DNA from: VRUE01 sp963712595
GTDB taxonomy: Bacteria; Actinomycetota; Thermoleophilia; Solirubrobacterales; 70-9
Assembly: GCA_963712595.1 (NCBI GenBank)
Contig: CAVQIM010000003.1
Location: 62,001 to 126,000 of the forward strand
Direction of reading: 5' to 3'
Length of the DNA stretch: 64,000 bases
In this document: positions 1 to 6,814 of the stretch, one piece after another
Position numbering within the stretch: the stretch's first letter is position 1
Layout of the letters: each line of letters opens with the position of its first letter
Notes under the pieces: generated by a model
What the model was told of the DNA's origin: nothing
The model's input: the letters and a program-made list of their open reading frames with translations, nothing else
The model's database searches: none
Translations under genes and position numbers: made by a program

Positions 1-716
1 AGATCTTCACGCGAGCCCTGCGCTGCGCCGTTCTGCCCGGCCACACGGCCTTCAAGGTGACGCCCAAGCAGGGCACGGGCGGCGGCGGCCTTGGCGCCGT
101 CGGCAAATTGCATCTCGTTCTCGCCTGCGCCGTGCTGCTGGGCGCCGGGACCGTGCTGCGCCTGCTCGACCTTGCCGGCGTGGGCCCGTTGCCCGACCTT
201 CCCGGAGTCGCAGCGGTGGTCGTCCCGCTGCTTGGCCTGATCGAGATGCGGCGGATCCTTCGCACGCTGCTCGCGGTGGGACGCCGTCAGCAGCGGCGGC
301 TCATCTACCGCTTCGAGGGCGACGCGCCCGCCCAGTGCTACTCCGAGGAGGGCCACGTCGCGGGGCGCCTCGTCGACGCCAGCGCCGCCGGCGTCGGGTT
401 GGTGCTCGAGGCGCCGCTGGAGGTTGGAACGCGCTCGGCGGTCCTGCTCGAGCTGCAGGATGCGGCGGGGGATCCGCACGAGGTCGCGGCCCAGGTCGAG
501 GTTCGCTCCTGCCGCGAGCAGGACGGGCGCCACCTGGTCGGGGCGACGATCTCCGAGATCGACCCGGCCTCGCGCATGCGCTTGATGGAGTGGTGCTACG
601 TGGTCTGCAGCCACGAGCGGCTACGCGGCCGGCGGCCGGCGGCCGCGCCGCTCCGCGACGCCGACGCGATCGTGCTGCCGTTGCCGACACAGATCCCACA
701 GACAGCCGTCGCTTGA
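1..716 (+). CDS. C-terminal part of cellulose-synthase-like glycosyltransferase with PilZ domain (5' truncated)
   Basis: The reading frame is open from base 3 into the window, so the gene starts upstream and the GTG at 57 is internal. The first visible residues (about FKVTPKQ) match the end of the catalytic part of family 2 BcsA-like glycosyltransferases. Two hydrophobic segments follow, then a PilZ domain with an RxxxR motif (RLIYR) and DASAAG, the D/NxSxxG c-di-GMP-binding signature. The protein is therefore probably an inner-membrane polysaccharide synthase allosterically controlled by c-di-GMP. The catalytic D,D,D,QxxRW region lies outside the window, so substrate cannot be judged. The gene ends 8 bases before structured repeat copy 1. 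Confidence 0.8.
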   Translation, partial: IFTRALRCAVLPGHTAFKVTPKQGTGGGGLGAVGKLHLVLACAVLLGAGTVLRLLDLAGVGPLPDLPGVAAVVVPLLGLIEMRRILRTLLAVGRRQQRRLIYRFEGDAPAQCYSEEGHVAGRLVDASAAGVGLVLEAPLEVGTRSAVLLELQDAAGDPHEVAAQVEVRSCREQDGRHLVGATISEIDPASRMRLMEWCYVVCSHERLRGRRPAAAPLRDADAIVLPLPTQIPQTAVA

Positions 717-724
717 GCTCCGCC

Positions 725-825
725 CTGCCGTCGCTGGGGCAAGCATGGCAAGGACGCAGGGAGCGCAGCGTGCTCTGCACGTAAGCGACCGAGGACGCCG
801 CCAGGCGCTGCCCCAGCGACGGCAG
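725..825 (+). repeat. Structured 3'-end element, copy 1
   Basis: It begins 8 bases after the stop of the PilZ glycosyltransferase. The outer stem is a perfect 17-bp inverted repeat (725-741 with 809-825). Inside lie a TGGC/GCCA stem (746-749 with 800-803), the conserved CAAGGACGCAGGG, a small hairpin GCGTGC-TCT-GCACGT, and GACCGAGGACGCCG. The same core recurs at 2846, 6716 and 51276 with different outer stems. There is no T-run after it. It lies tail to tail with the tRNA-Ser gene and touches its 3' end. It could be a terminator, a processing or stability element, or a non-coding RNA. Confidence 0.75.
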
Positions 826-915
826 CGGAGAGGGTGGGATTCGAACCCACGAGGCGGGTTAACCCCGCCCACGCGATTTCCAGTCGCGCTCCTTAAGCCA
901 CTCGGACACCTCTCC
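826..915 (-). tRNA. tRNA-Ser (GGA)
   Basis: The minus strand folds as a class II tRNA of 90 nt. The acceptor stem is GGAGAGG/CCTCTCC with G as discriminator. The D arm contains GAGTGGCTTAAGGAG. The anticodon loop CTGGAAA gives anticodon GGA (codons UCC/UCU). A long variable arm pairs GGCGGGG with CCCCGCC, and the T arm is GTGGGTTCGAATCCCAC. The long variable arm and G73 are serine identity features. CCA is not encoded. Its 3' end abuts structured element copy 1. Confidence 0.97.
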
Positions 916-935
916 GGGAGATCAAGGGTATTGAC

Positions 936-1385
936 TCAGCGGCGCGCGGCGAAGAAGTCCGTGAGCAAGGCGGCGCACTCCCGCTCGAGCACTGCGGCGG
1001 TAACCGAGGGGCGGTGGTTGAGGGCGGGCTCGCCGAGCACGTCGAGGACGCTGCCGGCGGCGCCGGCCTTTGGATCGGGAGCGCCGTAGACGACCTCGGG
1101 GATGCGGGCGAGGACGATCGCGCCGGCGCACATAGCGCAGGGCTCGAGCGTGACGTAGAGCGTGGTGTTGGCAAGGCGCCAGCCGCCGAGCGCCCCTGCG
1201 GCGGCGCGGATTACGAGGATCTCGGCGTGCGCCGTGGGGTCGGCCCTGAGCTCGCGCTCGTTGCCGGCAGCGGCGAGAGGCTCGCCGTCACGGGCGATGA
1301 CGGCACCGATGGGCACGTCGCCGTGAGCTTCGGCCTCACGGGCTTGCTCGATCGCCAGGGCCATCAGCCGCTCGTGCGCGGACAT
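936..1385 (-). CDS. tadA: tRNA-specific adenosine deaminase TadA
   Basis: About 149 residues of the cytidine/deoxycytidylate deaminase fold. It carries the zinc motif HAE (H53, E55 as proton shuttle) and PCAMC (C83, C86). The family converts A34 of tRNA-Arg(ACG) to inosine, allowing wobble decoding. GDVPIGAVI and the TLYVTLEPCAMCAGAI block are typical of TadA rather than of free cytosine deaminases, although guanine deaminase-like members cannot be excluded. I chose the ATG at 1385 because it leaves the usual short N-terminus. In-frame ATGs at 1403 and 1430 are alternatives, and none has a clear ribosome binding site. Confidence 0.9.
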   Translation of the reverse strand: MSAHERLMALAIEQAREAEAHGDVPIGAVIARDGEPLAAAGNERELRADPTAHAEILVIRAAAGALGGWRLANTTLYVTLEPCAMCAGAIVLARIPEVVYGAPDPKAGAAGSVLDVLGEPALNHRPSVTAAVLERECAALLTDFFAARR

Positions 1386-1497
1386 CGCTGCTTCGCCAGT
1401 CATGCATCCGGGAGTATGTGGCACCAACACTTCACCGGCGGGCCGGTGTTAGGGGAGAGCTCGCTCGGTTGCAGGGATTACGCGAGCGTAGAGCCAG

Positions 1498-2847
1498 ATG
1501 AACCGACGCCTTCCGACCGCCGCCGCCGCGACCCTGCTCGCGGCGCTATTGCCGAGCGCCGCAACGGCGGGGACGGCGACGGACACCGCTTTGCCGCACG
1601 GATTCGTGGCGCGCCAGGTCGTGGTCAAGCTCGACGGACGCGGCCCGACGCGAACCCTTGGCCTGCCGCCGCAGGTCAGCCCGCTACGGGTTGCCGCGCG
1701 ACTGCGCCGGAACCCGAATGTCGCCTATGCGGCGCCTAATTACCTCGCCACGGCATCGGTCGAGGCCCCGGCGCCCGAACGGGAAATCCCCGACGACCCG
1801 GGGCCGATCTCCGGCCCGCCCGGCCCGCCGGGAGGGTGGGTGACGAAGCAGTGGAACTTCCTGCCGTGGGAAGGCACGGCTACCCCGCTGCTGCCGATCT
1901 CCGCCGGTGGCATCGACGCCGTCACCGCCTGGGGGAACCTGGCCGCGAGCGGGCACCCGGGTGCCGAAGGCATCACCGTGGCGGTGCTCGACACGGGGAT
2001 CGCCTACCGGGCGATGGGTGCGCGGTTCCGCCGCAGCCCCGACTTCACCTCCAACCAGTTCGTCCCTGGCTACGACTTCGTCGACGACGATCCGTTTCCG
2101 CTCGACGAGAACGGCCACGGGACCCACGTCGCCGGCACGATCGGAGAGAAGACCGGCAACGGGATAGGCCTCACCGGTCTCGCCTTCCGGGCGAAGCTGA
2201 TGCCGGTTCGCGTCCTCGACGAGCACGGGCAGGGACGGGCAGATGACATCGCCCGGGGCATCCGCTTTGCCGTGAGCCGGGGCGCCGACGTGATCAACAT
2301 GAGCTTCAACTTCGGCTGCGAGCGCAGCGTGCCAGGAGTCGACGAAGCCCTCCGACAGGCCTACGATCGCGGCGTGGTCACCGTCGCCTCGGTCGGCAAC
2401 CTCGGCTCGGAGACCTGCGTTGCGCCACCCGCCACCGGCCCCCACACGATCGGCGTCGGCAGCAGTACCGAGGGCGGCTGCCTGGGTCGCTACTCGCTTG
2501 CCGGGCAGGGGGTCGACGTACTCGCGCCAGGCGGAGGAACACCGATGCCGGACTGCCCTTCGGTGTCGGCGGGAGCGATCTACCAGGTGACTCTGAAAGA
2601 CGGCAGCACTCGCCGCTTCGGCGAGCCGAGCAACTACGTCGGCACCTCGATGGCGGCCGCCCACGTCTCCGGGGTGGCGGCGATGATCCTCGCCAGCGGC
2701 ACCCTTGACCCAAAAGCAAGGAAACGCGGCAAGGTCGCCGCGGTGACGAAGCGGCTGCGCCTCACCGCCCGCGACCTGGGGCTGCCGGCGACGCGCCAGG
2801 GGGCGGGCCTGATCGACGCCGGCCGGGCCACCTCACCCAGCCCCTGA
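1498..2847 (+). CDS. Secreted subtilisin-like serine protease (S8 family)
   Basis: 449 residues. An Arg-containing N-terminus with a hydrophobic stretch ending in ATAG (about residues 1-25) looks like a Sec signal peptide. Residues 38-90 resemble an inhibitor_I9 or fervidolysin-type propeptide (VVVKLDG, then NPNVAYAAPNY). The catalytic triad is visible: D165 in AVLDTG, H207 in NGHGTHVAGT and S384 in GTSMAAAHVSG. It is therefore probably an exported, self-processing endopeptidase of broad specificity. No C-terminal anchor or extra domain is seen. The stop codon lies inside the outer stem of structured element copy 2. Confidence 0.93.
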   Translation: MNRRLPTAAAATLLAALLPSAATAGTATDTALPHGFVARQVVVKLDGRGPTRTLGLPPQVSPLRVAARLRRNPNVAYAAPNYLATASVEAPAPEREIPDDPGPISGPPGPPGGWVTKQWNFLPWEGTATPLLPISAGGIDAVTAWGNLAASGHPGAEGITVAVLDTGIAYRAMGARFRRSPDFTSNQFVPGYDFVDDDPFPLDENGHGTHVAGTIGEKTGNGIGLTGLAFRAKLMPVRVLDEHGQGRADDIARGIRFAVSRGADVINMSFNFGCERSVPGVDEALRQAYDRGVVTVASVGNLGSETCVAPPATGPHTIGVGSSTEGGCLGRYSLAGQGVDVLAPGGGTPMPDCPSVSAGAIYQVTLKDGSTRRFGEPSNYVGTSMAAAHVSGVAAMILASGTLDPKARKRGKVAAVTKRLRLTARDLGLPATRQGAGLIDAGRATSPSP

Positions 2848-2942
2848 CGGTCCCTGGCCGAGCAGGTCAAGGACGCAGGGGGCGAAGCGTGCTCTGCACG
2901 TGAGCGACCGAGGACGCCGAGATGCGACAGCCAGAGGCCGTC
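2846..2942 (+). repeat. Structured 3'-end element, copy 2
   Basis: It fills the gap between the convergent protease and universal stress genes. The outer arms 2846-2858 and 2930-2942 pair at 12 of 13 positions, including one G-U. The core matches copies 1 and 3: GAGCAGGTCAAGGACGCAGG, the hairpin GCGTGC-TCT-GCACGT, and GACCGAGGACGCCGAGATGCG split by no gap. The 5' arm includes bases of the protease stop codon, and the 3' arm includes the reverse complement of the stress-protein stop codon. Arm sequences differ from copies 1 and 3 yet remain paired. Confidence 0.78.
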
Positions 2943-3384
2943 AGGTGGTTCGGACGATGATCACGCTGCATGGCGCGTGATGGGAGACGTTGTTGGGGAC
3001 GCTGCCCAGGAGAAAGCGGCGGGCGCCGGTCATCCCCTTGTTGCCGACCACGATCAGGTCGGCCTTGGTCTCTTCGGCGACGTTGAGGATCGCCTCGGCG
3101 GGATCGGCCTGAACCGGATGCGTCTGCACCTCCAGGCCCTCTTTCTTGGCGGCGGCAGCGGCGGCGTCGAGGACGAGGTTGACGTCCTCGCGGGGACCGA
3201 TCTCGTACTGGACGTCGGCCGGGGCGTCCAGCTTCTCGCCCTCCACTCGGCGCTTTGGCACCGGTTCGTAGGCACTGACGATGCTCAGCGTGGCACCGGC
3301 GAGCTTGGCGAGGTCGACTGCCTGCCGCACCGCCTCGGCGGCGGTATCGGACCCATCCGTTCCAACCACGATGCGAGTGAACAC
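2941..3384 (-). CDS. Universal stress protein, UspA family
   Basis: 147 residues, the size of a single Usp domain. It opens with TRIVVGTDGSDTA and ends with the ATP-binding signature VVGNKGMTGARRFLLGSVPNNVSHHAPCSVIIV, which has the G-2x-G-9x-G(S/T) pattern of ATP-binding members. A cytoplasmic stress-signalling or nucleotide-sensing role follows from the family. I chose the GTG start at 3384 because AGGAGG lies just upstream (GCAGAGGAGGGGGC); the reading frame continues further upstream but without Usp similarity. The gene converges on the protease across element copy 2. Confidence 0.92.
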   Translation of the reverse strand: MFTRIVVGTDGSDTAAEAVRQAVDLAKLAGATLSIVSAYEPVPKRRVEGEKLDAPADVQYEIGPREDVNLVLDAAAAAAKKEGLEVQTHPVQADPAEAILNVAEETKADLIVVGNKGMTGARRFLLGSVPNNVSHHAPCSVIIVRTT

Positions 3385-3421
3385 GCCCCCTCCTCTGCTC
3401 GGTCGCTGAACGCGGCTGATA

Positions 3422-3574
3422 CTAACGCCGCTGGTCGGCGCGGACGGGAAGGCCGCGGAAGCCGTCGCCGAGAATTTCGGTTGGCGTGGTGGCGAGGCGG
3501 TAGATCGCAATCGCCATCGATGCGAGAAGGCAGACGATCAGGATCGTCATCCCGGCTTTCCAAATCCCTGGCAT
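3422..3574 (-). CDS. Putative small single-span membrane protein (50 aa)
   Basis: A short frame encodes 50 residues with one clear hydrophobic segment (about residues 9-25, TILIVCLLASMAIAIYRL) followed by a polar, basic tail ending in RADQRR. It lies between the universal stress gene and the divergent metallo-hydrolase at 3590. The hydrophobic profile and tight fit support a real gene. There is no clear ribosome binding site, and the start could be either ATG of the frame (residue 1 or 9). I do not recognise a family. Confidence 0.4.
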   Translation of the reverse strand: MPGIWKAGMTILIVCLLASMAIAIYRLATTPTEILGDGFRGLPVRADQRR

Positions 3575-3589
3575 TAGGCTGATCTCATC

Positions 3590-4300
3590 ATGGAAAAGGT
3601 GACCGACGGGGTCTGGCTGTTGCGGGGCGACCTGGGCAAGTCGATGAACGTCTACTTCCTCGAGGGCGAGGAGGGGCTGGTGCAATTCGACGCCGGCAGC
3701 AAGGCGATGACGAAGGGCGCACGGGCGGCGGCCGAGCAGCTCGGCGGGTTGAAGCGGGTGGTGCTTGGGCACGCGCACGCCGACCACCGCGGCACCGCGC
3801 CCTCGATGGGTGTGCCCGTCTACTGCCATCCCGACGAAGTCGCCGACGCCGAAAACGACGCCTCCATCGCCCCTTATATGGATCTCTCGCAGCTGCCGGT
3901 CGCTCCGGTGCGTTGGATCTACCCGATGCTGCTGCGGCGCTGGGACGGCGGCGCGGTCGAGATCGCCGGCACGGTGTCCGAGGGCGACGAGGTCGCCGGC
4001 TTCCGCGTCCTGCACTTCCCCGGACACGCGCCGGGGCTGATCGGCCTCTGGCGAGAGAGCGACCGGGTGGCGATCGTCAGCGACGTCGTCTACCTCGTCG
4101 ACTCGACACGGCTTCGGCCGCTGCCGCCGGGCGAGGCGAGCGTTCCCCACCCCGCCTGGGCCTGGAACCACGCCAAGGCGAAGGAGTCGGTGCGCAAGCT
4201 GGCCGCGCTCGAGCCGACGCTCGTCTGCACCGGGCACGAGCGCCCGCTGCGCGGGGAGAACCTGCGGGAGACGCTGGAGCGAGCAGCGGACAAGTACTGA
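3590..4300 (+). CDS. MBL-fold metallo-hydrolase
   Basis: 236 residues with the metallo-beta-lactamase fold signature HAHADH (H61, H63, D65, H66). Later metal ligands are H in HFPGHAPG and D in SDVVYLVDS, and TGHERPL lies near the C-terminus. The layout matches glyoxalase-II or RNase-Z-like small hydrolases; substrate is unknown. The start ATG has no ribosome binding site but sits nine bases after TAGGCT (3575-3580), so the message is probably leaderless. It is divergent from the small membrane protein and precedes the large membrane protein by 45 bases, which has its own TAGnnT box. Confidence 0.85.
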   Translation: MEKVTDGVWLLRGDLGKSMNVYFLEGEEGLVQFDAGSKAMTKGARAAAEQLGGLKRVVLGHAHADHRGTAPSMGVPVYCHPDEVADAENDASIAPYMDLSQLPVAPVRWIYPMLLRRWDGGAVEIAGTVSEGDEVAGFRVLHFPGHAPGLIGLWRESDRVAIVSDVVYLVDSTRLRPLPPGEASVPHPAWAWNHAKAKESVRKLAALEPTLVCTGHERPLRGENLRETLERAADKY

Positions 4301-4345
4301 GCCGAGGCGCGCTCGCCGTCCTCGCTGCCATAGTTTCCGCCCCTG

Positions 4346-6718
4346 ATGATCGGGACCTACGCCTCGGCGGCGCTGATCTGCGCCGTCTCGCTGCTGGTGG
4401 GACGCGCCATCCTCAGCCTCGCCGGCGGGGATGGCTCGCGCGCCTGGCTGGGGCCGGCGGTCGGGTTCGGAGCTGTCCTCACCGTGAGTGGCTTCCTCTC
4501 GCGAGCCCCGGGCCACGCGACCGCTGCCGCGCTTGGCCTGATCGGGCTGGTTGCCGTGGCGGCGCTCCTGCTCTGGCGCAAACCCAGCGCCTCCCCGAGT
4601 CTCCTCCGGGAGGCGCTGCCAGTTGCCGCGATAGTCGTCCTGGTCCTCTCCATCCCCTTCGCGATCAGCGGCCGCTGGGGTCTGCTCGGGGTCGGCTTCA
4701 ACAACGACCTCGGCCTCCACCTGGCCTGGGCGGAGTGGCTGCGCAACGGCCTCGGACCCGCTCCGGAAGCGGGCTACCCGCTTGGGCCGCACGCGCTGGC
4801 GGCGACACTCGCGGCTCTGCCGGGGATCGGGCTGGGCCAGGCCTTCGTCGGTGAGATCTTCGCGATCGGGGTGCTCACCGCGCTGACCGCGCTCGCGGCG
4901 CTCGCCGACCTCGGCCCGGTTCGCCGGTGGCTGGCGGCGAGCCTGGTGGCGATCTCCTATCTCGGCGCCTCCTACTTCGCCCAGGGCGCCTTCAAGGAGA
5001 CCGCGGAGGCGCTCTTCGTGCTGGCCTTCGCCCTGTCGCTGCGCGAACCGGGCCGACCGCCCGCCGACGTCTGGCCGCGACTCCTCTTCGTCCTCCCCTA
5101 CCTGGCGATCGCCGGCGGCATCTTCTTCTCCTACAGCTTCGCCGGACTAGCCTGGCCAGTCGCGATCCTCGCTCTCTGGGCGATAGCGGTCCCGGAGCCG
5201 AGGCGGGCGCTGGCGCCACGGTCGCTGATGCGGATCCTGTCGCGGCCAACGACGCTGCTCGCGATCGTCCTGCTCGGTGGCCTCGCGGTGCTGCTGACTC
5301 TGGTCGGCCCCTACGCCTTCGTCCACGGCTTCAACCGGGTCGCCGGCACCAATACCTACGGGCCGGTCTCACCGCTCGAGGCGCTCGGCATATGGCCAGC
5401 GTCCAATTATCGCCTCGACGCCGCAGGGGGCGCCCACCTCACGGGCCTCGTGGGAGCGGTGGCGGTACTTGCGGTGGTGGTCGGAGCCGCCTGGTGGCTG
5501 CGGCGGCGAGACCTCGCTCCCCCGATCGCGCTCCTCGCCTGCACCGTCCTCTACCTCGCCGCGCTGGCGACCAGCGGCGAGTACTCGCAGGCCAAGGCCC
5601 TGATGATCGCCGCCCCCCTGGCGATGCTGGTAGCGATCCGCCCCCTCCTCTCCGAGCTGACCGGAGCTCGAGTTCGCCTTTTGTCTCGGTATCCGAGACA
5701 AAAGGCGAACTCAGCGGGGTGGTTGGTGCGGGCTGGGTGGACGGTGCTGGGGGTGGCGTTTGTGGGCGGGGCTGTGTACTCGAGCCTGCTGGTGTTGCGA
5801 GACGCGCCGGTGGGGCCGCCAGGGCACGGCGCCGAGCTGCGCGCGTTCGTGCCGGTCCTGCACGGCGAACCCGTGCTCTACGCCGGCCAGGACCGCTATG
5901 CCGCCTACGAGCTGCTCGGCGCCGATACACACGTGCCGCTGGTCGAGTTCCCCGACGCCGACGTCTCGCCGAACCCCGAGAAGCCGTTCGACACCGGCGA
6001 CGCCTACAGCCCGATCGACTTCGACTCCTTCTCGCGCGGCACGCTCGATCGCTTCCCCTACGTGATCACTGGGCGCGCCGCCTGGAACAGCGAAGCGCCG
6101 CCCGGCTTCCGCCAGGTCGCCGCCACCGACTCCTACCTGCTTTGGAAGCGGACCGGACCGCCGCCGCACGACCGTCACGTGCTGCTGGAGGGGACCGAGC
6201 CGGCGGCCCACGCCGACTGCGCCGCGCCGGAGATCCGCATCCTCACCTCCAATGCCGGCAGGGCGTCGCTCTTTCCCGGCGCGGTGATCGGTGGCAAGGG
6301 ACGCTGGAGCCCCTCCCCCGCCCTGCAGAGCGGGGAGCGCGCCTCGCAGATCATGCGCCTCCCGGCGGGACGCTGGCGTCTCTCGCTGCAGTACTTCTCA
6401 CCCTTCGACCTCACTCTCTCGGCGCCCGGCCTGCGGCAGCCGCTGGTCGCTGGGCTCGACGGCCAGCGCCCCAACACGATCAGCCTCGCCAACGACGGTC
6501 AGTTTTGGCCCGCCGGCGAGGTCCGCAGCGACGGCCGGCCGCTCGAGCTCACGATCGCCGCCGCCGAGCCCAGCACGTTGCAGCGACTAACCGGCTACAC
6601 GGGAAAAGCGACGCTCGGCGAGTTGGCCGCCGTGCCGGACCGGCCACACCGGATCGTGCCGCTGGGCCAGGCCTGCGGCGCCTGGATCGACTGGTACGAA
6701 GCCCAAGAAGCGCCCTAA
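4346..6718 (+). CDS. Large polytopic membrane protein of unknown function (790 aa)
   Basis: The N-terminal about 470 residues contain at least a dozen hydrophobic segments. The C-terminal about 300 residues are polar and probably extracytoplasmic. NNDLGLHLAWAEW early in the protein and the general layout (many spans, then a soluble tail) resemble GT-C glycosyltransferases that use lipid-linked sugars, but no firm motif is present, so the role is inference. The start ATG lies nine bases after TAGTTT (4331-4336). A perfect 20-bp palindrome (5670-5712) is embedded in frame in the loop before the last membrane span. The stop codon is part of the outer stem of structured element copy 3. Confidence 0.72.
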   Translation: MIGTYASAALICAVSLLVGRAILSLAGGDGSRAWLGPAVGFGAVLTVSGFLSRAPGHATAAALGLIGLVAVAALLLWRKPSASPSLLREALPVAAIVVLVLSIPFAISGRWGLLGVGFNNDLGLHLAWAEWLRNGLGPAPEAGYPLGPHALAATLAALPGIGLGQAFVGEIFAIGVLTALTALAALADLGPVRRWLAASLVAISYLGASYFAQGAFKETAEALFVLAFALSLREPGRPPADVWPRLLFVLPYLAIAGGIFFSYSFAGLAWPVAILALWAIAVPEPRRALAPRSLMRILSRPTTLLAIVLLGGLAVLLTLVGPYAFVHGFNRVAGTNTYGPVSPLEALGIWPASNYRLDAAGGAHLTGLVGAVAVLAVVVGAAWWLRRRDLAPPIALLACTVLYLAALATSGEYSQAKALMIAAPLAMLVAIRPLLSELTGARVRLLSRYPRQKANSAGWLVRAGWTVLGVAFVGGAVYSSLLVLRDAPVGPPGHGAELRAFVPVLHGEPVLYAGQDRYAAYELLGADTHVPLVEFPDADVSPNPEKPFDTGDAYSPIDFDSFSRGTLDRFPYVITGRAAWNSEAPPGFRQVAATDSYLLWKRTGPPPHDRHVLLEGTEPAAHADCAAPEIRILTSNAGRASLFPGAVIGGKGRWSPSPALQSGERASQIMRLPAGRWRLSLQYFSPFDLTLSAPGLRQPLVAGLDGQRPNTISLANDGQFWPAGEVRSDGRPLELTIAAAEPSTLQRLTGYTGKATLGELAAVPDRPHRIVPLGQACGAWIDWYEAQEAP
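5670..5712. repeat. Perfect palindromic insert inside a coding region
   Basis: The arms at 5670-5689 and 5693-5712 are exact reverse complements (20 bp) with a three-base TAT loop. The arms are AT-richer (TTTTGTCTC / GAGACAAAA) than the flanking gene. The insert keeps the frame and encodes about 14 residues (VRLLSRYPRQKANS) in a presumed cytoplasmic loop of the membrane protein. A related string (GAGACAAAGGGC) lies in an intergenic hairpin near 15517-15528. Confidence 0.85.
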
Positions 6719-6814
6719 AGCAGCCTGGCCGAGCAGGTCAAGGACGCAGGGCGCGAAGCGTGCTCTGCACGTGAGCGACCGAGGGCGCCGAGATGCGCCG
6801 GTCAGGCGGCTTTA
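6716..6814 (+). repeat. Structured 3'-end element, copy 3
   Basis: The outer arms 6716-6730 and 6800-6814 pair at 14 of 15 positions, with one G-U and one A-G mismatch. The core is nearly identical to copy 2 (GAGCAGGTCAAGGACGCAGG, hairpin GCGTGC-TCT-GCACGT, GACCGAGGGCGCCGAGATGCG). The 5' arm begins in the stop codon of the membrane protein. The 3' arm lies within the last codons of the converging desaturase gene, so the element constrains coding sequence on the other strand. Confidence 0.77.

Noticed and set aside
725..825. c-di-GMP riboswitch, considered because GGACGCA follows a PilZ gene
   Set aside because: The element lies after the gene, lacks the paired GEMM stems and tetraloop receptor, and also follows unrelated genes.
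3575..4792. Upstream part of the minus-strand open frame that ends at 3422
   Set aside because: It is antisense to the metallo-hydrolase and membrane-protein genes and has no domain. Only the last 50 codons look like a protein.
6719..6774. Element copy 3 read as a protein C-terminus (ending RSVLCT)
   Set aside because: The frame through the element is an extension of a shadow frame. The same peptide arises at copy 1 because the repeat is conserved as nucleic acid, not because it is translated.
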